Made by a program: the position numbers and the translations under genes | In this document: in pieces, positions 56,319 through 64,000 of the stretch | Layout of the letters: each line of letters begins with the position of its first letter | How positions within the stretch are numbered: position 1 is the stretch's first letter | DNA from: Telopea speciosissima | Taxonomy: Eukaryota; Streptophyta; Magnoliopsida; Proteales; Proteaceae | DNA length: 64,000 nucleotides | Direction of reading: 5' to 3' | NCBI RefSeq assembly: GCF_018873765.1 | Contig: NC_057926.1 | Location: 50,645,043 to 50,709,042, forward strand | The notes under the pieces: generated by a model | Seen by the model: the letters and a program-made list of their open reading frames with translations, nothing else | The model's database searches: none | What the model was told of the DNA's origin: nothing

Positions 56319-56405
56319 CACAGGGGCACACAAAATGACAGTTGCACCCCCTAGAACCCTGGAAATGACCAGGGATGCGGCGGTCATTTTGCGTGCCCCT
56401 GTGTG
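56319..56405. repeat. Stem-loop repeat, second copy
   Basis: CACAGGGGCACACAAAATGAC (56319-56339) pairs with the inverted copy at 56383-56405 across a ~43-base loop. Confidence 0.75.
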
Positions 56406-56756
56406 AGTTCAAAGGGGCTGCGTGTGTTGCGCACATGTTCCTGCTACCTAGTTCGCAACCAAAGAAATGAAATCAAAAAGGGTATTTTGAAAAATATTAT
56501 AACCTATGAGGGTATTTTTGAACCCTAAGGGGAAGTTAATTATTCAATTTCTTTGGATACAAGCTCCCAGGTAGCAGTAACATTGCAAAATTTTTTGGTG
56601 TCTTTAAAGCAGGGGAGCAGCTAACTACAATCTTATGGCACATACAAGAAAGAAATCAGTACAGAATCCCTAATATATTTATATCAACCATAATTAGATT
56701 TAAGAGAGTGATATAATGCACCAAGAGTTTTGATCACTAGAGAAGAACATCTTCAC

Positions 56757-58064
56757 CTACCTCCCCAGCTTTTCCTGCTTCCTTTCCTGCTGGCATGTGC
56801 CATGGCTATCAACATCTGAGAGTCCGTTCTCCAATGCTTGGACCAAGTTCTCAAAGTAATTCCTTGTCACGTTGGTAAGTTCAACAAGTTTTATGCGGAA
56901 CTCTTCAAAGCCTGGAATCGGAGCTTTAATTAGCCTCAATGTAAACTTGTAGTTCTGTCTCTGCACAGTAATGAAGCCTTTCTAACCCAGACTCAGCTTG
57001 GCCTTGTAAGTACTCTGTCTCTTACCATATTCATAATCAGGAAGATAATATCCATAGTCGTAAGTCCACTTCAATACCCGCCTACATTCAATTATTTGTA
57101 ACCAAGCCTCCGTAATGAATTCGAGCTGCGACGAAGTTTCAGCCTGTTTATCCTTCAGATTGTCGAGTTGGGTAGCTTCCATTTGGTGTAAATCTGCCAG
57201 AGCCTTTTGCCTTGACGACTGGTTGCTTGCCCATCGTTCATAATAGTGTGCATATCTCTCCATATATGCTTTAGCATTCTTTCGTTTCCTCTCACCTTCA
57301 TCTTCTACCTCTATTTTGCGATATTTATTACATGACGAATATCCATCATGAACTGTCCATGCATCGAGACATAACCAACAAAACTCAAATTTACAAGGAG
57401 GTCTACATGTCATATGCATACACCCATGATTCTTCTCGATTGGCTTTTTGCACTTGGGACAAGGTTTGGTATAAGCTAATATCCAATTCATATTTTCAGC
57501 TTCAGAACTATGTTTCAACAACCACTTAGCCACGGTTTCACAGTCCACCGGTCAGTGAACTTCCTCTGTACAAGTCCAGCAAAAGCTATATGAACAGCGA
57601 CAAGTAACATCAGAGCTTCCACTACTACCAACCTCAAACTCTATAGCATATCCACAACCTGGAGAAGGACACCATTTAATCTTTCTGTTCGTTTCGATAT
57701 AAGATCTAACAAGGTAACGAGAAAATTTCTCCTTTTCTTCGTCGGAAGCGAATCCGATCGATGAAATCTTGATCGATAGCAACATTGCAGGATGGATCAG
57801 GACATCGCAGCATCAAACATTGATGGCCATCATTAATTGATGTGCTAATATAACCTGTCCAACATGAAACACAGAAGAGATGGCCACAAACAGGGGCAGC
57901 CATCATATGAAGAGAGTAAATTTCAAAACAGATTTCACAGGTAAGTTCTTTACCCTTTTCCGGAATTTCAACAATTGGTTTCTCTAATAAACCAACAGTT
58001 TTCCGTAATTTCTCCTCGTCTACAAACCATAGATCGTTAACTTTACTGATACTCCAATGATAGT
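56757..58064 (-). pseudogene. ARIADNE-type RBR E3 ligase, copy 3, main part
   Basis: Contains RING1 ([16 protein letters not shown]), IBR, RING2 ([19 protein letters not shown], then FEFCWLC) and the Ariadne domain through [22 protein letters not shown]2 keeps both the presumed catalytic Cys and the following His, the most canonical of the three copies. Lesions: one extra base near 57757, a TGA after EEVH (57549-57551), and a deletion in the YGKRQ segment near 57015 that shifts frame. The N-terminus is separated by the insertion 58065-61667. No introns are present. Confidence 0.9.
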
Positions 58065-61000
58065 TGTGATACCCTGAATTTTAGTTTTCGAGATATTCTT
58101 ATATACATAAATGCATTATAGATATATATATTTAATACATTCAAATAGGGTTTTCAACAAAAAGGGAGAATGGGTCATGTAGCTGAATAGTTGAATAGAT
58201 AGATATATTAATGAATATGGTTCAAAAGTCAAGATTATCAACTTCAACATCCAAATCTAAATACACTTCTCTTTATCTACACATGTAGTTGTCACATGGG
58301 TGTGTCCCTTCATTATTTTCTTCTTCTTTAAAGCTTCAACAATATTTCTGTCGAGAGAATCTCGCAACCACGATCCTCTCCGTTGAGAGAACTTCTCCAA
58401 CCACTACGCATGATTATCTCTGCCATGCTTGTCCATTCTTTGTAAATATACATTTTATACAGTAAACCCCTATTTTTGAACCAATTCTCTGCAGAACCAA
58501 AGTCATCCGGGATTCACGCGAGTTCTACACCTCATTTTTTTCCCGTTTGCGTCGGCATTATGTGATAGGTAGGCGGCGGGTAGGATCCCTCTGTTTTGAT
58601 TTTCTTCAATCAACTGGCACTCGCATTAATACCTTAGCCGTTTAAATCATGGCCGGGGCATCCTTTCTTGACTTCCCATTTCGAATTCCATCATCCCCCT
58701 CCAACGTACAGGAGTAAGAGAGAGTTTATAAAGCTAAGGCAGGGAAGGGAATGATCTTCATGCCATTAGCAGAGAGAGTGGATTGTGAGAATGAGATGGT
58801 AAGAAGAGGTAGTTTGTGAGAAAGTGAGACAAAATAGAGAGACGAAGGTGAGAGGTGGAATAGGGGCAAAGTGTAAAAGAATTTGAGGGAGCTGAGTTGC
58901 TTTTGGAATAAAAAGAGGAGGTGTTGTCGCCCACGTAGCAGCTGCGGTGCAAGACTCCACCGTCCAGAACCAGCTTTGCCGTGGAAGACGAAATCACCTG
59001 TTAACGTTTCAGGTATCCTTAGCCTCTGTAGTCCTCAACCTTGAGCATGAAATACCCCTGCCCATATGATCATAATGGACCAAATATATATAAACCCACT
59101 AGTTTTATTCCCATTCTTTTCACCTTGGTCATGACTCCGGTCATCTTCTCAAGCCGCGGTGACTAAGTCACCAAGCCTATGACAACCGAATGCTTTCCCT
59201 CTTGAATAGTATTGGTTTCAACATAATTGTTAATTTTATATATTATAAGGCTAGTAGTGGATACTTTTCAAATCTAATACTTTATACATATATTTATGAT
59301 GAATAGTATTACATGACCTCACTATGTTATATTTACATTGGTTTCATTTAATGTTTGTTGGATGATGATTACATCACCCCATTATTTAATATGTTGGTGT
59401 CATTGATGGGTGGTGGTGATCCCATTCCTAAATAGTATACCCTATTTTTAAATGAATATAGCCTAGCACCCTGTATGTATAATACTCAATAATCCAGACC
59501 AACTTCCGTGCTATGCACAGGCTAAATCGATCTCCGACTTGAATCCATGTTTGAACCAGAGACCCCTGATTATTCCATATACCCCATGGTTATAAGAGGA
59601 ACACTTGAGTCGCACAACCATCCTAAATAGCGTTGGCATTCCAGAAGGGTCCATGAGAAGCTTACGCCCCATCTACCTCAGCACTAAGCTTCCTATTATA
59701 TTATTGCTGCTCCTATCTAACTCCCTATTATGTTATTGCTGATTGCATGTCTAGTAATTATTTTATGTTAGTTGCTTTATCTAGTTATTATTTTATGTAT
59801 CTTTCCTATTCTTCTTGTAATCTCGTGAGCTCAATAGCTAGTTAATGGCTATTCTATTGGATTGAGAAGACAGAGAGAATATGATATTGATTTCTATTTT
59901 GGAGGAGACTCCATTAATGAACGTTGATGAATCCTTGGGCAAACCTTGAAGGGCTTCTCTACTGCTTACTAGGGACCTAGGAGAGTTGCTACCCCTTTCA
60001 ACCTTCTTCTCTATCGATCCTGCACTATAAGTAAACAAACAAAATAATGGTTCTTTGATTGGGTGAACCAAAGTCAAATCGGGGAAGTCGATAGTATATA
60101 TAATGAACCAAAAAACCAAAAATTAATTAGGACTGTCTATGTTTTAAATCATTAAAATTGAAGTAATAAAATGTTTAGATTTTAAATTAAGGAAGGATAC
60201 CCATGTAGGTGACGTGGACGAATTCACAAGAAACGAGACAGAAAGGGGTTTTCATAGAACCAACGGACACAGTGCAATGTGAGTGGAATATCATCATATT
60301 ATTGAGTTTTATTGCACTTTATGATTAATCATGTTTCATTGCATCATGATTTATGTTTAAGTGAAATGTATTATATTATATGTCTTAGAATGTTTTAAAT
60401 GATATATAAATAGATGATCTTATTTATGATGAGATTTTAAGGCTAATATGAATTTCATGAATGAAAGATTGAAATAAATGTTAGACTCATGGAAATGAAA
60501 CGAAAGGAATGGAATGGTAAAGAACCCATGTGACTACCACCCCTTTCCAGTAGGGGGTTAGGTACTTGGATGAGGTGTCTGAGATGCTAGAGTGTGATCC
60601 TTCCGGGTTACGATGCCCGGAATCGGGAGTAGATCATGCCTAGTGTGACAGATGTCCTCCCCGGGGTTACGATGCCCGGAACCAGGAGTAGACATAGTAT
60701 ATTCTGAGATAGCCCTTCCCGGGGTTACGATGCCCGGAATCAGAAGTAGACTATCCCTTATATACCGATGAGATTAGTCCCTCCCAGGGTTACGATGCCT
60801 GGAACTAGGGGTAGACTATCCATTGTTCAGTGATATGGCGGTCCTCCCCAGGGTTACGATGCCTGGAATCAGGAGTAGACCTTAAGTTTATGGCAGTTAT
60901 GACAACCTCACTTTCTACGTACGAGTGGTAGTTCACAATGACCAGACCAAATTAATTAAATGATTTATCTTAAGAATTAAAAGATGTACTATATTTTCAT

Positions 61001-61667
61001 TGAGCATGTTTTTAGTGTTATTTTCAAATGCCATGCATGATTATATATCTATGATCAAATGTATAATATGTTCGGATTCTATCATCCATGTTTCTTGCAT
61101 CATAATATGACTGTATTCTTCTCACGGGCTAGTTGAGCTCACCCCTCAATATTTTACAGTTGCAGAGCAGGCTCACATGGAGTGTCACTGTACGGAGTGC
61201 GTTAAGAAGGCTAGGGGAAAATACTTGATAATTCCTGAGTAGTGGATCCTTGATTTAATAACGCTTAGAGTTATTTCTTTTCTTTTTATGATTCAAGTCA
61301 ATTGGTGAGTTTTAGTGTGATAGTTGGTGGTCAATAGCATTAATGTAATTTGAAGAATAGAATGGGATGTAATGCTTTATGATGATACAAGTTGTGTGAT
61401 GACTTAAGTAAGAGGTTTTTAGACTATGGTTATGTGAATGAAGTTCTTTTTAGATTTCGGTCATTGACAGAATTACTTAGAATGAATAACTTCCGTTGTG
61501 CATTGAGGTGATATAGGCTTAGTTTCCACTGCAATTCAATGATATTTGAGTGATTGATTATCCGCTGCCAATGAATTAAATGTAAGTGAGATGGAAGACC
61601 GATCGTTATCACACGGCGGCCCGCGAGGGCCAGCACCCATATCTCACCCGGATTTGGGGGCGCTACA
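58065..61667. mobile_element. 3.6 kb LTR-like insertion in ARIADNE copy 3, probable solo LTR
   Basis: ATAGT is repeated at 58060-58064 and 61668-61672, and the insert runs from TGTGATACCCTGAATTTT to GGGGGCGCTACA, so it has TG...CA ends and a 5-bp TSD. No internal repeat of either end, no primer-binding site and no gag or pol was found. The simplest reading is one very long gypsy-type LTR left by recombination. It could also be a large non-coding LTR derivative. ORFs inside (for example 58758-58997) look random. Confidence 0.75.
60605..60890 (+). repeat. Five-unit minisatellite in the LTR-like insertion
   Basis: The core GGGTTACGATGCCCGGAA followed by GGAGTAGA starts at 60605, 60664, 60722, 60787 and 60851 (period 58-65 bases). 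Units 4 and 5 share CCTGGAA in place of CCCGGAA. Confidence 0.9.
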
Positions 61668-61908
61668 ATAGTGGCGCATAAGGATACTTGACCAAGCTTT
61701 TGATATTGAAAGCACAGTAGATATCGTTGTGATACATTCATCTTGGCGTCGACTTATATCTGCCTCGCTCAGTATGGTGTAGTACTGCTGTGGTTGCAAC
61801 TTCTTGACATTATAATCAAGATAATCACCATCTTCATACACATCATCTTCTTCCTCTTCCTCTCGTATCTCTATAATCTCCATCGTCATACATATCCTCC
61901 GAATCCAT
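61668..61908 (-). pseudogene. ARIADNE-type copy 3, N-terminal part
   Basis: The ATG at 61906-61908 begins MDSEDMYDDGDYRDT; a frame change in the purine-rich tract near 61855 leads into EEEEEDDVYEDGDYLDYNVK, YYTILSEADISRRQDECITT and STVLSISKAWSSILMRHY, where the LTR-like insertion interrupts. Confidence 0.85.
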
Positions 61909-62260
61909 ATCGAGACCCGGAGCGCCCTAGAAATCATAGAATTAATATTACTGATCAATCCCTTGTTACCCCAATAGAAGACAAATTCAAAAACAGAGAA
62001 GAACAAATCGTTTTTTTATATGAGATTGGATCGCGAAAAAGACCTTAAAGAAAAACCCTATTAGTTTACTCTCCTACTCCCCTACGAATTTGGAAAGAGG
62101 TTTTCTAGGTTTTCTACTTTTCCATGCGACAGACCTAATCAGTTAACTCTTCTAAGTATCCTATGACTCTTCTACCCTCCTAGGATTTTTTTAATCTATA
62201 AAATCTCCTTTCTTTTTTTCTCTCGCACACATGGACCTGACGACTTGGATGGATTGGGCT
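61909..62260 (-). promoter_or_regulatory. Upstream region of ARIADNE copy 3
   Basis: Shares with the other copies CTCTTCTAAGTATCCTATGA-like and CTTCTACCCTCCTAGGA sequences up to about 62200. The core promoter cannot be placed with certainty. Confidence 0.45.
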
Positions 62261-63990
62261 GGGAGGCAATAATACGGAAAGGATACATATGGCAATTAAT
62301 CGGCCTATGCGGCAATAGTATTAAAAAATCTGACATAATAAAACTGTACGGCAATGATATAATACATGTTTAATACATGTATTAATATTATTGCTCTGTA
62401 TAAATATTGGACCAAAAATACGGGTTTATCCTAGTAAAAATCAAGGAGCATTCTAATGAACATCGGGCCACCCGTCTTAGAGAAAACTCCCTAGTGAACA
62501 TGGGGGCCCCAGTATCTCCCAGTTCGTGTGTGTTGTGAGGTCACGCACGAGCCTTGGGGGAATTAGTCTACTAAAGGCCAAATACCAATTCCAAAAAAGA
62601 AAAAACAAAAAAAACCAATATGGCTTTCCAATTTGAAATCATTTCTCATGAACACTTAAAACCAAGATGACCACCAAAACTATTAAATAGTTGCACCACC
62701 GAACCATTTATAATCAATAAACAAAATAAGAAGACATCTTTACCAAAAAAAAAACAAAATAAGAAGACATTAACATAGAATTTTATTACCCTAATAAAAT
62801 ACAGAAACATACCAATTTGGATAGAGAGATCGATAACCTAACCAAAATACAACACAAAAATATGCATAGACTCGTCAAATCCAAAATTAAAAATGAGAAC
62901 ATCTATCCATATAGTCTGACTAAGGGAAGACGAAAAAGGTGGACAAATTCAATCAATCCCCCCTCCCCCCAAAAAAAAACACCCATCTCTCAAAAGAAAC
63001 AGAATTCAGTGATTCTTCAAAGTATTTCAGGCTTTCAGCATTGATGAAACCAAATTCCAAACTAACATAAACCCTCAGTAGAGAATCGAGAAAATAATAA
63101 GGTCATAAGCAACGCAGCAAAAGAAAATACCAATTGAAGACAAAGAAGAAAGGGATTACCCTGCACCATGAATAAAAAACAACTAACATAAATAAAATAA
63201 TAAAAAAAACATAGTTTGTGAAGACTTTCAGATCTATAATCCAAAATATAAAAAAAATGAGAACAGTTATCCATATAGTTTGATTAAGGGAAGATGAAAA
63301 AGGGGGGACAAATTCAATCACCCCCCCCCCAAAAAAAAACATCCATCTCCCAAAAGAAACTTAATTTAGTGATTCTTCCAAGTATTTCAGCTTTGATGAA
63401 TCCAAATTCCAAACTAACATAAACCCCAAGCAGAGAATCGAGAAAATAATAAGATCATAAGCAAAGAAACAAAAAAAAATACCAATAAAAGAAAAAGAAG
63501 AAAGGGATTACCTTGCACCATGAATCGAAAACAACTAACACAAATAAAAAAAAACCTAGCTCGTGAAGAATTGCAGATCTATATATAAAAATCTTATCAA
63601 TACAACACAGGCAAAGAGAGAGATAAAGAAGGATAAAAGATACCTAGATTTGATGGATATGAACAAGAACTAGAGTCTTCGAGGTTGATCGAAGAACCAG
63701 AGTGCTCACCGGCTTGGGGGTTTTAGGTTTTAGGTTTGCTAGAACGAGAGTCTTCGGGTTTTAGGTTTGGGGGTTTTCTCACCGGCTTCACCGGCTTTTA
63801 GGCTTTTAGCTTTTAGCTTTTTAATTTTTAATTTTTTAATTTAAACTCATAAATATGTATTAATACGGTAATTAATACAATGTTCTTTAGAGCCGCATAT
63901 AAAATTATACTACTTGATAGAATACAGTAAGATTCAAATTATTGATTCATACGGTCAAATATGACAATTAATACGCGGACTTACTAACTA
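62260..63990. mobile_element. Larger relative of the hAT-like element, left end unclear
   Basis: The right end, read on the other strand, gives CATAGTTAGTAAGTCCGCG, matching the terminal repeat at 2918. The left part has ATACGGAAAGGATACATATG and TACGGCAATGATATAATAC as in the first element. The left TIR is degenerate or lost, and the right end is close to the window limit. No transposase was recognised. Confidence 0.5.
62888..63590. repeat. ~360-bp tandem duplication
   Basis: Copies 62888-63250 and 63256-63590 share ATCCATATAGT, GGACAAATTCAATCA, CAAATTCCAAACTAACATAA, AGAGAATCGAGAAAATAATA and GGGATTACC. C/A homopolymer junctions (near 62958 and 63320) vary in length between the copies. Confidence 0.85.
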
Positions 63991-64000
63991 TGGAACTGGG

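Larger units (their letters stand above)
54560..56430. repeat. Duplicated ARIADNE intergenic DNA, second copy
   Basis: The counterpart of 48460-50160. Specific to this copy is the SINE at 55487-55615. No gene is present. Confidence 0.85.

Overview
This is plant nuclear DNA: AT-rich, very repeat-dense, and probably from a dicot, although nothing here fixes the species. The evidence is the mix of plant LTR retrotransposons (copia and gypsy types), RTE- and L1-type LINEs, an Au-like SINE, Mutator- and hAT-type MITEs, a long satellite array, intact TATA-box genes for small secreted proteins, and a tandem family of plant ARIADNE (RBR E3 ubiquitin ligase) gene copies. No RNA genes, CRISPR arrays or bacterial features were seen.

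Region 1 (1-12,300) holds a tandem cluster of small secreted-protein genes on the minus strand: a broken copy (5024-5285), two apparently intact genes (8453-8734 and 11925-12218), and the promoter of a fourth copy whose body lies just left of the window. Two ~3 kb duplicated blocks (about 40-5285 and 8806-12230) explain the cluster. Comparing them exposes later insertions with clean target-site duplications (TSDs): a 1.25 kb element (9-bp TSD), a 1.0 kb hAT-like element (8-bp TSD) and a 384-bp MITE (10-bp TSD). A gypsy-type LTR with a run of 60 C lies between the blocks.

Region 2 (12,300-16,350) is nested retrotransposon debris: a GATCGG-rich degenerate repeat, a 980-bp copia-type LTR carrying six palindromic motifs, a gypsy gag-protease fragment, and a further LTR on the minus strand.

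Region 3 (16,350-26,125) is a continuous ~9.8 kb array of a diverged ~370-bp satellite, about 27 monomers. Its best-conserved feature is a 32-bp near-perfect dyad. Variants recur at ~1.1 kb and ~4 kb, which indicates higher-order repeat structure.

Region 4 (26,125-42,365) is non-coding DNA and decayed mobile elements: LINE ends, an antisense copia fragment, an interrupted RTE LINE, an L1 ORF1 fragment and a partial copia element. One 60-codon ORF with a C2HC zinc-finger-like motif is the only possible small gene.

Region 5 (42,366-62,250) holds three tandem minus-strand copies of an intronless ARIADNE-type gene with their duplicated intergenic DNA. Copy 1 is split by a complete 3,621-bp copia-type element (182-bp LTRs, ATCAG TSD) and has lost RING1 zinc ligands. 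Copy 2 is whole except for one 1-bp frameshift. Copy 3 is split by a 3.6 kb LTR-like insertion (ATAGT TSD) and has further lesions. MITEs and a SINE sit between the copies. Region 6 (62,260-64,000) is a second, larger relative of the hAT-like element at 2.9 kb, with an internal ~360-bp tandem duplication.

Coordinates come from reading by eye. TSDs and LTR ends given without 'about' were checked base by base; other edges are approximate.
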